NCBI RefSeq assembly: GCF_000982825.1
Contig: NZ_CP011047.1
Coordinates: 4,447,266 to 4,511,265 of the forward strand
Direction: 5' to 3'
DNA length: 64,000 nt
Source of the DNA: Cronobacter sakazakii
GTDB lineage: Bacteria > Pseudomonadota > Gammaproteobacteria > Enterobacterales > Enterobacteriaceae
In this document: in pieces, positions 25,984-34,512 of the stretch
Layout of the letters: each line of letters begins with the position of its first letter
How positions within the stretch are numbered: the stretch's first letter is position 1
Program-made: the position numbers and the translations under genes
Notes under the pieces: generated by a model
Database searches by the model: none
What the model was told of the DNA's origin: nothing
The model's input: the letters and a program-made list of their open reading frames with translations, nothing else

Positions 25984-27135
25984 ATGGCCTATCTCGACCC
26001 GTACCAACGCCCCGCGCCGGACCGCTTCATCCGGCGCGGGCTCTTCATCACCGCCTGCATTGCCGCGCTCATGCTGCTGTGGCAGTTTCTGCCCGCCATC
26101 GAGGCATGGTTCAGTCCGCGCGAGGCAGCAGAACGCACCGTGATGGCGCGTGGCGATCTGGCGGCGGACGAGAAAACCACCATCGAACTGTTCGAAAAAT
26201 CGCGCGCCTCGGTGGTCTACATCACCACCGCGCAATTAGTACGCGATGTCTGGACGCGCAACGTGTTCTCCGTGCCGCGCGGCACTGGCTCGGGCTTCAT
26301 CTGGGACGACGCCGGCCACGTCGTCACCAACTTCCACGTCATCCAGGGCGCGTCCGAAGCCACCGTCAAACTGGCCGACGGCCGCGACTACCAGGCCGCG
26401 CTGGTGGGGACGAGCCCCGCGCACGACATCGCCGTGCTCAAGATCGGCGTCGGTTTCAAGCGCCCGCCGGCCGTGCCGGTCGGCACCAGTGCCGACCTCA
26501 AGGTGGGTCAGAAGGTGTTCGCTATCGGCAACCCCTTCGGCCTGGACTGGACGCTCACCACTGGTATCGTCTCCGCGCTCGACCGCTCGTTGCCGGGAGA
26601 AGCGGGCGGCCCGGCCATCGATCACCTGATCCAGACCGACGCCGCCATCAACCCCGGCAATTCCGGTGGCCCGCTGCTCGATTCGGCTGGGCGGCTGATC
26701 GGAATCAATACCGCCATCTACAGTCCGTCTGGCGCCTCGGCCGGCGTAGGCTTTGCGGTGCCGGTCGATACCGTCATGCGCGTGGTGCCGCAACTCATAA
26801 AGACCGGCAAGTACATCCGTCCGGCGCTGGGCATCGAGGTGGATGAGCAGCTCAACGCGCGTCTGCAGGCGCTGACCGGCAGTAAGGGCGTATTCGTATT
26901 GCGCGTGACGCCGGGCTCGGCGGCGCACAGGGCCGGGCTCGTCGGCGTCGAGGTCACCGCAGGCGGCATCGTGCCCGGCGATCGCGTTATCAGCATCGAC
27001 GGTATCGCCGTCGACGACGTCGCCACATTACAGGCCCGGCTAGACGACAAGAACGTTGGAGATGTTGTGGTCTTGTTAGTGGAGCGGGCCGGCAAGACTC
27101 GCGAGATGCTTGTGGAACTACAACCGGGAGTTTGA
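25984..27135 (+). CDS. degP: DegP/Do-like periplasmic serine protease
   Basis: 383 aa from ATG 25984, with AGGAG nine bases before it. An N-terminal membrane anchor (LFITACIAALMLLWQFLPAI) replaces a cleavable signal. Trypsin-like domain with catalytic His in VVTNFHVIQGA, Asp in AHDIAVLKIG and Ser in NPGNSGGPLLD, then one PDZ domain (about 285-380). The single PDZ and anchor make it more like DegS/HtrA2 than two-PDZ DegP. It degrades or senses misfolded envelope proteins. Last gene of the tLST. Confidence 0.94.
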   Translation: MAYLDPYQRPAPDRFIRRGLFITACIAALMLLWQFLPAIEAWFSPREAAERTVMARGDLAADEKTTIELFEKSRASVVYITTAQLVRDVWTRNVFSVPRGTGSGFIWDDAGHVVTNFHVIQGASEATVKLADGRDYQAALVGTSPAHDIAVLKIGVGFKRPPAVPVGTSADLKVGQKVFAIGNPFGLDWTLTTGIVSALDRSLPGEAGGPAIDHLIQTDAAINPGNSGGPLLDSAGRLIGINTAIYSPSGASAGVGFAVPVDTVMRVVPQLIKTGKYIRPALGIEVDEQLNARLQALTGSKGVFVLRVTPGSAAHRAGLVGVEVTAGGIVPGDRVISIDGIAVDDVATLQARLDDKNVGDVVVLLVERAGKTREMLVELQPGV

Positions 27136-27359
27136 TGGAAAGTGGGTCATGGATCTGCACAGCGAAGCAGCCAAGCGACTTCAGCCTTGCGCCGAACTAC
27201 GAGCCCTAGCTAGGGATGGTCTGAAGTAGCCCTGTATTTCCGGCTGACTTCAGCCACTGCTGATTTTGAAAGCGGTGAACCGATCAAAAACGATCGGATC
27301 ACCCGCTCATTTCGGTGCTTTCAGCCGTCGCGAGCACCTTGCGACGGCCATTTTCCGCA
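27136..27359. other. Right border of tLST with a hairpin
   Basis: No gene. A strong imperfect hairpin lies at 27271-27307 (AGCGGTGA-CCGATC / GATCGG-TCACCCGCT), and the word TAGGGATGGTCTGAAGTAGC near 27211 resembles an IS end. These bases probably include the 3' end of the IS5-type element. Confidence 0.4.
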
Positions 27360-28340
27360 TTACAGGCGCACCTCTCCTGCGCTTGCCAGCAAATGTCGGC
27401 GGGCCATCCATAGGTTCGACAGGGCAAACAGCGTCACCAGTTGTGCAGTGTTCCTCACCAGCCCTCGGAAACGTACCTTGGTGTAGCCGAACTGCCGCTT
27501 GATCACGCGAAACGGGGGCTCTACCTTCGCTCGCACTTGCGCCTTGGCCTTCTCGATCTTGCGCTTGGCTTTGTACAGGGCGCTGCGTTTATCGAGCATC
27601 TTGTAGGTGCTGCGGCGTGCTGCGACCTGCCAGATCACTTCTCGGTCGGCATGCTCGGAGCGCTTTTCGACGCCGGTGTAGCCGGCATCGGCACAGACGA
27701 CGTTCTCGTCGCCGTGCAGCAGTTTGTCGACCTGGGTGACATCCGCCACGGTGGCTGCCGTGCCCACCACGCTGTGTACCAGCCCCGATTCATCATCAAC
27801 GCCGATGTGCGCCTTCATGCCAAAGTAATACTGGTTCCCCTTCTTGGTCTGGTGCATTTCCGGGTCGCGCTTGCCGTCCTGGTTCTTGGTTGAACTGGGC
27901 GCGTGGATCAGCGTGGCATCGACGATAGTGCCCTGGCGCAGCGACAGACTGCGATCCCCCAGGTAGCCATTGATCACGCAGAGGATGCCGGCTGCCAGCT
28001 CATGTTTCTCCAGCAGACGACGGAAGTTGAGGATGGTGGTTTCGTCAGGAATACGCTCCATGCTCAGCCCGGCTAACTGACGTAGGATGGTCGTCTCGTA
28101 CAGCGCTTCTTCCATGGCCGGATCGCTGTAGCCGAACCAGTTCTGCATCAGATGGATACGCAGCATCGCCATCAAGGGATACGCCGGGCGATCACCTTCG
28201 CCTTTCGGATAATGCGGTTCGATCAGGGCAATCCGCCCTTTCCACGGCACCACCTGATCCATCTCGATCAGGAACAGTTCCTTGCGGGTCTGCTTGCCCT
28301 TGCCGGCATACTCGGCGTCGGCGAAGGTCATCTGCTTCAT
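27360..28340 (-). CDS. IS5-family transposase
   Basis: 326 aa, apparently complete. It starts KQMTFADAEYAGKGKQTRKE, has the DDE Asp in GTIVDATLIHAPSST, the second Asp in VVCADAGYTGVEKR, and ends with the K-R-x-F-G-Y region (RQFGYTKVRFRGLVRNTAQL). The upstream end of the element is cut by the IS3 element starting at 28373, 32 bases before its ATG, so promoter and inverted repeat are lost. Probably no longer mobile. Confidence 0.9.
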   Translation of the reverse strand: MKQMTFADAEYAGKGKQTRKELFLIEMDQVVPWKGRIALIEPHYPKGEGDRPAYPLMAMLRIHLMQNWFGYSDPAMEEALYETTILRQLAGLSMERIPDETTILNFRRLLEKHELAAGILCVINGYLGDRSLSLRQGTIVDATLIHAPSSTKNQDGKRDPEMHQTKKGNQYYFGMKAHIGVDDESGLVHSVVGTAATVADVTQVDKLLHGDENVVCADAGYTGVEKRSEHADREVIWQVAARRSTYKMLDKRSALYKAKRKIEKAKAQVRAKVEPPFRVIKRQFGYTKVRFRGLVRNTAQLVTLFALSNLWMARRHLLASAGEVRL

Positions 28341-28390
28341 GGAAGAACTCGGGTGGCGGGATCAGCGTATTTTGAATCGCCACGGATAAT

Positions 28391-29272
28391 TTAGACACTT
28401 CCGAGCCGTTGATAATACTGGTTTTCATATTCTGTCGGTGACATCTGATCGCTGGAACCATGCCGACGCTTACTGTTATAAAACATTTCGATGTAATCAA
28501 AAATATCGCTGCGGGCTTCTTCCCGCGTTCCGTAGATCTTTTTCTTTATCCGTTCGCGTTTCAACAACTGGAAAAAGCTTTCTGCAACCGCATTATCATG
28601 GCAATTACCGCGACGGCTCATGCTGCCCTCCAGGCCGTGTGATTTCAGGAACGACTGCCATTCATGGCTTGTAGTACTGACTGCCCTGATCCGAATGAAC
28701 CAGCACCTGTTTTTGGGGATTACGCCGCCATACAGCCATCAGCAGTGCGTTCAGGACAATGTCTTTTGTCATCCGGGATTGCATGGACCAGCCGATAATT
28801 TTGCGTGAGAACAGATCAACAACCACGGCAAGATACAGCCAGCCTTCGTGGGTCCTGATGTAGGTTATGTCCGTTACCCAACGCTCATCCGGAGCATCCG
28901 GATTGAACTGTCGCTGAAGCCTGTTGGGCGACACGATACTGGCCTCGCCTTTACGAGCCCGCGGGCTCCGGTATCCGACCTGAGCCTTTATCCCGACACG
29001 TTTCATCAGTCGCCAGACTCTGTTCACTCCGTACTGTTGCCCGCTGTCCCGCAGATCCAAATGGATTTTGCGATAACCATAGACGCATCCCGATTCCAGC
29101 CAGAACTGTTTAATCTGTCCTGTCAGTCTCAGGTCTGCCTGATGGCGTTGTGAATGCGGCTGCTGAAGCCAGGCGTAAAAACCACTGGGATGAACATCCA
29201 GCACCCGACAGAGCAGGCGAACAGGCCAGCAACAGGTGTTGTCACGGATAAAGGCGTACCTCAGCCGGACAG
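28391..29272 (-). pseudogene. IS3-family OrfB, frameshifted
   Basis: DDE integrase-core protein. The first part runs MLDVHPSGFYAWLQQPHSQR to HSDQGSQYYK; an extra T near 28660 shifts the frame, and the rest continues from MSRRGNCHDNAVAESFFQLL to the natural end YENQYYQRLGSV. The catalytic Asp residues (TDITY and HSDQG) and the Glu (AESFF) lie on different sides of the shift, so the product is inactive unless the shift is an assembly error. Confidence 0.85.
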
Positions 29273-29539
29273 CTTTGCGAAGTACGCCGCGGCTTTTTTT
29301 AATATGTCCCGTTCGTCGGTAACCCGCTTCAGCTCTTTCTGGAGACGGCGGAGCTCGGCCTGAGCATCTGACTGTTCTTTATTAGTGGAAGAATCCGGAC
29401 CGTACTTCTTTATCCAGGAGTAAAGGCTGTGGGTGGTGATATCGAGACGTGTTGCAACGCTGGCAACAGAATAACCGCGATCAACAACCTGTTTGACTGC
29501 TTCAATTTTAAACTCTTCGGGATAACGCTTACCGCTCAT
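29261..29539 (-). CDS. IS3-family OrfA
   Basis: 92 aa from ATG 29539, preceded by GAGAGGTG. HTH (VASVATRLDITTHSLYSWIK) followed by a leucine-zipper helix (AELRRLQKELKRVTDERDIL), the standard OrfA layout. Overlaps the beginning of orfB, as needed for programmed -1 frameshifting. Confidence 0.88.
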   Translation of the reverse strand: MSGKRYPEEFKIEAVKQVVDRGYSVASVATRLDITTHSLYSWIKKYGPDSSTNKEQSDAQAELRRLQKELKRVTDERDILKKAAAYFAKLSG

Positions 29540-29719
29540 GGGCACCTCTCTTTAAGTCATCTTAAATGACTCTGAGGTGTCTGTTAAACCTGTGGCGATT
29601 CACGTCTCTTACCTTAATTCAAATTATTTTCAGATAGATATCATTCTTCTGAACATACCCGATTAACGGCAGAATCTCACGATTCTGCCGTTTTGTATAA
29701 TTTTTCAGAGGAGTAGCTA

Positions 29720-30583
29720 ATGAACAATTCTGAAGGTTTGAAGTCGTTTCAGCAATCGCTTGCTGGCCTGCCACAGTGGGTGTCTGAACGTATATTGCAG
29801 CAGATAAATCAGTTAACCCATTACGAGCCAGTAATCGGCATTATGGGTAAGAGCGGTGCCGGTAAATCCTCACTCTGCAATGCCCTGTTTGCCAGTGAGG
29901 TATCACCGGTCAGCGATGTCGCGGCCTGTACACGTGAGCCACTGCGCTTTCGACTGCAGGTTGGCGACCGCTATATGACGCTGATGGATCTACCCGGCGT
30001 GGGCGAAAGTGGCACTCGCGATACCGAGTATGCTGCGCTGTACCGAGAGCAGCTTTCTCGCCTCGACCTAGTGCTGTGGTTGATCAAGGCTGATGACCGG
30101 GCACTGGCAGTGGATGAGCACTTTTATCATCAGGTGATTGGGGAGGCATACCGGCATAAGGTGCTGTTTGTTATAAGCCAGTCGGACAAGGCCGAACCCA
30201 CCAGCGGTGGGGGACCGTTGTCCACCGCGCAGAAGCAGAATATCAGCCGCAAAATCTGCCTGCTGCATGAGCTGTTCCAGCCCGTACATCCGGTGTGTGC
30301 TGTGTCGGTCCGTCTACAATGGGGGCTTAGGGTGATGGCCGAGCGGATGATTAAGTGCCTGCCACGTGAGGCCACCAGCCCGGTGGTGTCGCAACTCCAG
30401 CCTTCCTTTCGCACGACGGTAGTCCGGGAACAGGCTCGAAGCGATTTTGGTGAAACCGTCGGTGCTCTACTCGATAGCATCAGTGCCTTTCCTCTGATAT
30501 CCACACCAGTGCGGGCCGTCATTCAGGCCGTGCGCACCACCGTGGTCTCTGTGGCCCGCGCCGTCTGGGATTTCTTCTTCTGA
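29720..30583 (+). CDS. yfjP: YfjP/YeeP-family GTPase
   Basis: 287 aa. P-loop GKSGAGKSS (about residues 45-53), switch I threonine in AACTREPLRF, G3 motif DLPGVGES and a G4-like SQSDK. It is the YfjP/YeeP 50S-ribosome-binding-type GTPase that opens the conserved right half of CP4-57-like islands. A C-terminal amphipathic or membrane-interacting region follows (LLDSISAFPLISTPVRAVI). Cellular role in the island is not established. Confidence 0.9.
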   Translation: MNNSEGLKSFQQSLAGLPQWVSERILQQINQLTHYEPVIGIMGKSGAGKSSLCNALFASEVSPVSDVAACTREPLRFRLQVGDRYMTLMDLPGVGESGTRDTEYAALYREQLSRLDLVLWLIKADDRALAVDEHFYHQVIGEAYRHKVLFVISQSDKAEPTSGGGPLSTAQKQNISRKICLLHELFQPVHPVCAVSVRLQWGLRVMAERMIKCLPREATSPVVSQLQPSFRTTVVREQARSDFGETVGALLDSISAFPLISTPVRAVIQAVRTTVVSVARAVWDFFF

Positions 30584-30674
30584 GTATTTAATCCATCCCT
30601 GTTATTTCCCTGACCTTGTCGCCGATGCGACGGGGATCCCCTTTATTTGTTTTCCCGTTATGAGGAGTCTGCTT

Positions 30675-31496
30675 ATGACCCGTCTGGCTTCGCGCTTTGG
30701 CGCTGCAAACATTATTCGTCGTGACCGTCCGTTAACCCGCGAGGAGCTGTTTCGCGTGGTGCCCAGTGTGTTCAGCGAGGACAAACATGAATCCCGTAGT
30801 GAACGCTACACCTATATACCCACCATCTCCTTGCTGGACAGCCTGCAGCGAGAAGGCTTCCAGCCATTCTTTGCCTGTCAGACCCGTGTGCGTGATCCGG
30901 AGCGTCGCGAACACACCAAGCATATGCTGCGTCTACGGCGTGAGGGACAGATAACCGGTAAGCAGGTGCCGGAAATAATCCTGCTCAACTCTCACGATGG
31001 CAGCAGTTCGTACCAGATGCTGCCGGGACTATTTCGTGCGGTTTGTCAGAACGGCCTTGTCTGTGGTGAGTCGTTTGGCGAGGTGCGGGTGCCGCACAAG
31101 GGGGACGTGGTGAGTCAGGTGATTGAAGGCGCGTATGAGGTACTGGGGATTTTTGACCGGGTGGAGGAGAAACGGGATGCCATGCAGTCGTTGCTGTTGC
31201 CGCCTCCGGCACAGCAGGCACTGGCAAAAGCTGCGCTCATATACCGCTTTGGTGAAGACCACCAGCCGGTGACGGAGTCGCAAATACTCTCCCCACGCCG
31301 CTGGCAGGATGAGAGCAATGACCTGTGGACCACGTACCAGCGTATTCAGGAGAACCTGATTAAGGGCGGTCTCAGTGGGCGTAACGCCAAAGGAGGACGG
31401 TCGCATACTCGTGCCGTTCGCGGTATTGACGGGGACGTGAAACTTAACCGGGCACTGTGGGTGATGGCGGAAGCGATGTTCACGCAACTGCAGTGA
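30675..31496 (+). CDS. yfjQ: YfjQ/YafZ-family protein (DUF932)
   Basis: 273 aa from ATG 30675, preceded by GAGGAG; an ATG at 30660 is less likely. Matches the DUF932 family of CP4-57 (YfjQ has this length). It carries the motif SRSERYTYIPTISLLDSLQR and the GLVCGESFGEVRVPHKGD core. The family occurs on plasmids and islands next to antirestriction and RadC-like genes; function unknown. Confidence 0.9.
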   Translation: MTRLASRFGAANIIRRDRPLTREELFRVVPSVFSEDKHESRSERYTYIPTISLLDSLQREGFQPFFACQTRVRDPERREHTKHMLRLRREGQITGKQVPEIILLNSHDGSSSYQMLPGLFRAVCQNGLVCGESFGEVRVPHKGDVVSQVIEGAYEVLGIFDRVEEKRDAMQSLLLPPPAQQALAKAALIYRFGEDHQPVTESQILSPRRWQDESNDLWTTYQRIQENLIKGGLSGRNAKGGRSHTRAVRGIDGDVKLNRALWVMAEAMFTQLQ

Positions 31497-31514
31497 CCGT
31501 TTCATGTTGCCACG

Positions 31515-31619
31515 TTGTTAATATCGGACACCACCTGTCCGCATTGCAACGTGCTGGCGGTCCTCACTCGCCGAGGGATGGCCTGTAACCCCCGCTGCCT
31601 CTGGCTTTTGCAGAAATAA
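31515..31619 (+). CDS. Possible small zinc-ribbon protein
   Basis: 34 residues from TTG 31515: two CxxC-like pairs, TCPHCN and ACNPRC, are spaced 16 residues apart as in a compact zinc ribbon. No standard ATG and no clear ribosome binding site. The sequence lies between yfjQ and yfjR, where no other gene is present. Tentative. Confidence 0.35.
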   Translation: MLISDTTCPHCNVLAVLTRRGMACNPRCLWLLQK

Positions 31620-31712
31620 AAAATAGTTTCTGCTGTGTCCATACCCTGTCCGCCCCTCTATTTAAAATAATCACATCATTTTCAGTCAGTTAAATTCCAC
31701 GGAGAACGTCTC

Positions 31713-32414
31713 ATGACACAGGCAGAACGCCGCCATGACCGGCTGGCTGTCAGACTGTCACTGATAATCAGCCGTCTGGTGGTGGGGGAAACGCTGAGTG
31801 TGCGTAAGCTGGCCGCTGAGTTTGGTGTGTCGGTGCGCACGCTGCGGCGTGATTTTCGCGAGCGGCTGATGTATCTGGACCTGGAGTATCAGTCCGGATA
31901 TTGCCGCTTACGCACTGCGGGCAGTGAGACGCAGATGGTACCCGACGTGCTTATCTTTGCCCACCGCAGCGGGATGGCCGGTCTTTTTCCAGGTTTTGAC
32001 CGTCGTCTGGTGAACGCACTGCTGATGTGCGATGAGTCCCCCTGCGTAATAGCACCAGCCAGTCCGGTTTCTTCGCCGTCAGGCGCATTGTGTTTCTGGC
32101 GACTGATTCAGGCTATTACCGGGCGCAAGCGGGTGACGCTGATTGCCGAGGGGCAGCGCTGTGAGCGGCTGGCTCCCTGCCGGTTACTCATCCACCAGCA
32201 GGCCTGGTATCTGGTGGCGGAACACGACGGACATATCGCCGTATTCACCCTGGATGAAATCCATCTGGTTCAGCCCTTGCAAGAGACTTTTCGCCGCAAC
32301 GACAGTCTGTGCAGTCTGGTTGAAGACCCGGTGTTTATTCAGGCCTTACCCCATTTTCGCTTTATCCAGCAGTCACTGCTTGCGTTTATTCCGGCCGACA
32401 GCCCACCGGAATAG
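31713..32414 (+). CDS. yfjR: YfjR-like WYL-domain transcription regulator
   Basis: 233 aa. N-terminal DeoR-type winged HTH (LSVRKLAAEFGVSVRTLRRD), followed by a WYL ligand-sensing domain (LIHQQAWYLVAEHDGHIAVF). Same length as CP4-57 YfjR. It probably represses genes of its own island. Good spacing from the upstream A+T-rich promoter region (TATTTAAAAT near 31660). Confidence 0.88.
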   Translation: MTQAERRHDRLAVRLSLIISRLVVGETLSVRKLAAEFGVSVRTLRRDFRERLMYLDLEYQSGYCRLRTAGSETQMVPDVLIFAHRSGMAGLFPGFDRRLVNALLMCDESPCVIAPASPVSSPSGALCFWRLIQAITGRKRVTLIAEGQRCERLAPCRLLIHQQAWYLVAEHDGHIAVFTLDEIHLVQPLQETFRRNDSLCSLVEDPVFIQALPHFRFIQQSLLAFIPADSPPE

Positions 32415-32450
32415 TGCAGGTCTATCTCAACTCATCCGCAGGGAGAGCCT

Positions 32451-32687
32451 ATGCCATTCATTGCCATTATCGCCATTGTTGTCATCGTCATCATTCTGAA
32501 CAAAACCGGGGTGTCCGACAGCCTCACGGCCCTGACCCTTGCGACGGTTGCTGCACTCTTGACGGGCGGAGGTGCAGCAGGAGCCGCCAGTGTCGCGCTG
32601 ACACCGTTCGTCGGCGTGCCGGTGGGTATTTTCGTGGGCATTTATGTCTTTGCCAAAGTGGTTCGACTGATTTCAGGAAAAAAATAA
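32451..32687 (+). CDS. Small two-TM membrane protein
   Basis: 78 aa, almost all hydrophobic: residues 2-18 (PFIAIIAIVVIVIILN) and about 40-75, separated by a Gly/Ala-rich turn (LLTGGGAAGAASVAL). Stop overlaps the ATG of the following lipoprotein gene (TAATGA). Similar small membrane genes occur here in CP4-57-like islands. Function unknown. Confidence 0.7.
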   Translation: MPFIAIIAIVVIVIILNKTGVSDSLTALTLATVAALLTGGGAAGAASVALTPFVGVPVGIFVGIYVFAKVVRLISGKK

Positions 32688-33130
32688 TGAAACGTAAAAC
32701 ACTGCCTCTGCTGGCACTGGTTGCCACCACTCTGTTTCTGAGCGCCTGCGATGACAGAAGTGATGAACTGAAGGCCATCAGCAAATTCAAGGACCTCACT
32801 CCGCCGCGCTTCAGCGATGTGGTCAGCCGCCAGGATGATGTCAGCGAAGAATGGTCACAGGTTGGCTTCTCATCTGGTCTCACCCTGCAGGTCTTACGTA
32901 CCCGTGAGTCGCCCGATGGCTGCGAGGGCGGTAGTTACTACTACCTCGCGGATATGCAGGAAAAAACCGTCCAGCCGCTGATGAATGCGCTTTGTATTGC
33001 CGATAACATCAAACTGGAATACCAGGAGGTGACGGACCCGTATACCAAAGAAAGATACTTTGAGTACGCCCATGACGGCAAACTGATGGGGCGACTGCTG
33101 ATACCCTCAAACCCTGAGAACCACGAATAA
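32687..33130 (+). CDS. YfjS/YafY-like lipoprotein
   Basis: 147 aa from ATG 32687, overlapping the upstream stop. A lipoprotein signal peptide ends in a lipobox LSACDDRS (Cys about 21), with Asp at +2 suggesting inner-membrane retention. It resembles YfjS/YafY of CP4 islands, which activate the Cpx envelope stress response when overproduced. The rest contains two further Cys residues. Confidence 0.82.
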   Translation: MKRKTLPLLALVATTLFLSACDDRSDELKAISKFKDLTPPRFSDVVSRQDDVSEEWSQVGFSSGLTLQVLRTRESPDGCEGGSYYYLADMQEKTVQPLMNALCIADNIKLEYQEVTDPYTKERYFEYAHDGKLMGRLLIPSNPENHE

Positions 33131-33153
33131 AAACAACGATAAAGGAGACAGAA

Positions 33154-33621
33154 ATGACAATAGATTCACTAAGCCGGTTTGTACTGGCATGTTCACTGTT
33201 TACCAGCTTTACAGCCTCTGCGGTTCCCGGATTCTGGCAGCAGGGCTATGGCCAGGGCAATACGGAATACAGCGTGACCGATACCAGTGGGAAGATGTTT
33301 ACCATCAACTGTACTGGAAATCCTGACCAGAATGGTTTCTACCAGCATTCAGTTTTTCTGACCCTGACGGATAACAGAATGGTCAGTTCGCACGATGATG
33401 GCACCACAGTCACCGTGGTGATGGACCATAAGCAATATGCCATTCCCTCAACCCTTGGCTGGCGTAACGGCGATAACGCCTGGTATGACTTCATTATGGA
33501 TATCCGTAAGACCGGGCAGTTTGACGTTTACGTCAATGACCGTAAAGCGGGGACTTTCACTGTGGACCTGAAGAACGCAGAGAAAGTTCTGCCCACTCCC
33601 GGAGACTGCGGTAACGACTGA
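33154..33621 (+). CDS. yfjT: YfjT-like secreted protein
   Basis: 155 aa with a signal peptide (cleaved near TASAVPG). The mature part is beta-rich with two Cys residues (TINCTGN and PGDCGND) that may form a disulfide. Matches CP4-57 YfjT in length and position. Periplasmic; role unknown. A terminator follows at 33646-33680. Confidence 0.82.
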   Translation: MTIDSLSRFVLACSLFTSFTASAVPGFWQQGYGQGNTEYSVTDTSGKMFTINCTGNPDQNGFYQHSVFLTLTDNRMVSSHDDGTTVTVVMDHKQYAIPSTLGWRNGDNAWYDFIMDIRKTGQFDVYVNDRKAGTFTVDLKNAEKVLPTPGDCGND

Positions 33622-33645
33622 AAGCCGTTCCTCCTTACGCAAACC

Positions 33646-33680
33646 AACCCCGACAGCCATCAGGCTGCCGGGGTTTTCTT
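33646..33680 (+). terminator. Rho-independent terminator after yfjT
   Basis: AACCCCGacaGCC / GGCtgcCGGGGTT stem followed by TTCTTTT. Confidence 0.85.
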
Positions 33681-33697
33681 TTATCAGGAGCCCGAAA

Positions 33698-33937
33698 ATG
33701 TCCCAATCCGTGTTACTGCCACCGGGGCCTTTCACCCGGAGACAAGCGCAAGCGGTCACTACCACGTACAGCAATATCACCCTCGAAGACGACCAAGGCA
33801 GTCACTTCCGCCTTGTGGTTCGTGACACTGAAGGCCGGATGGTCTGGCGGGCATGGAACTTTGAACCCGATGCCGCTGAAAGTCTTAACCGCTACATCCG
33901 CACCTCTGGCATCCGTACAGGCACCTCCACCCGCTGA
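33698..33937 (+). CDS. DUF905-type small protein
   Basis: 79 aa, with CAGGAG before the ATG. LPPGPFTRRQAQAVTTTYSN followed by DDQGSHFRLVVRD and MVWRAWNFEPDA match the small DUF905/YpjJ proteins encoded between yfjT and the antirestriction gene in CP4-type islands. Function unknown. Confidence 0.72.
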   Translation: MSQSVLLPPGPFTRRQAQAVTTTYSNITLEDDQGSHFRLVVRDTEGRMVWRAWNFEPDAAESLNRYIRTSGIRTGTSTR

Positions 33938-33994
33938 CCGCGAAGCATTTACCCGCACATTTCACCTCCCCGAACACGCTTTATTCCCCCATTT

Positions 33995-34020
33995 GCCAGC
34001 CATCGCCGCTGGCGTTTTTT
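33995..34020 (+). terminator. Rho-independent terminator
   Basis: GCCAGC (33995-34000) pairs with GCTGGC (34008-34013), followed by GTTTTTT. Confidence 0.8.
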
Positions 34021-34038
34021 ATTAACGGAGACATGCCC

Positions 34039-34497
34039 ATGACAACACAGACGCAGTACGACCTCGCACCCGCTAACCAATCAGAATTTGAACTGACCGT
34101 CACGCAGGTACCCGACGAACAGCGTATCGATTTCTGGCCGCAACACTTTGGCACTATCCCGCAGTGGACAACCCTGGAACCGCGTATTTTTGCCTGGATG
34201 GACCGCTTCTGTTCGACCTACAGCGGTGGTATCTGGTCCTTTTACACCCTCAGCAATGGCGGGGCGTTTATGGCTCCCGAGTCTGACAATGATGAGACAT
34301 GGCGTCTGTTTAATTGCCTGAACGGCAACGATGCCCAAATGAGTGCAGAAGCCGCAGGTATTGCTGTCTGCCTGATTGCGTACAGCCATCACGCCTGTCG
34401 CACCCAATGCGGTGCCATGACTGAACACTATTACCGCCTGCGGGACTACGCCCTGCAGCATCCAGAGGCCCACGCCATTCTGCGTATTATCGACTGA
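34039..34497 (+). CDS. yfjX: ArdB/KlcA-family antirestriction protein (YfjX)
   Basis: 152 aa from ATG 34039 (better spacing from GGAG than ATG 34033). It matches ArdB/KlcA: QVPDEQRIDFWPQHFGTIPQ, then WTTLEPRIFAWMDRFCSTYS and GGIWSFYTLSNGGAFMAP. The family blocks type I restriction during conjugation or phage entry. Encoded next to the RadC-like gene as in CP4-57. Confidence 0.92.
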   Translation: MTTQTQYDLAPANQSEFELTVTQVPDEQRIDFWPQHFGTIPQWTTLEPRIFAWMDRFCSTYSGGIWSFYTLSNGGAFMAPESDNDETWRLFNCLNGNDAQMSAEAAGIAVCLIAYSHHACRTQCGAMTEHYYRLRDYALQHPEAHAILRIID

Positions 34498-34512
34498 CCG
34501 AAGGAGCAACAG

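Larger units (their letters stand above)
13061..27135 (+). mobile_element. Transmissible locus of stress tolerance (tLST/LHR)
   Basis: Fourteen co-oriented genes and gene remnants in about 14 kb: HTH protein, sHSP20, ClpK, cardiolipin synthase fragment, broken ftsH, second sHSP, yfdX1, yfdX2, hdeD, orf11, trx, kefB, psiE, M48 protease, degP. The gene order is that of the heat-resistance locus described in Enterobacteriaceae and Pseudomonas. G+C is much higher than in the flanking island, indicating origin outside the enterics. It is flanked by IS66/IS256/IS911 remnants on the left and IS5/IS3 on the right, and has no transfer gene of its own. Confidence 0.95.
28373..29602 (-). mobile_element. 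IS3-family insertion sequence, 1230 bp
   Basis: Ends carry related inverted repeats: TGAATCGCCACGGATAATTT from 28373 and, on the other strand, TGAATCGCCACAGGTTTAAC ending at 29602. It contains orfA and a frameshifted orfB in IS3 order. The three bases on the two sides differ (TTT versus CGT), so there is no target duplication; its flanks, truncated IS5 and CP4-57-like island, were brought together by recombination or deletion. Confidence 0.88.
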
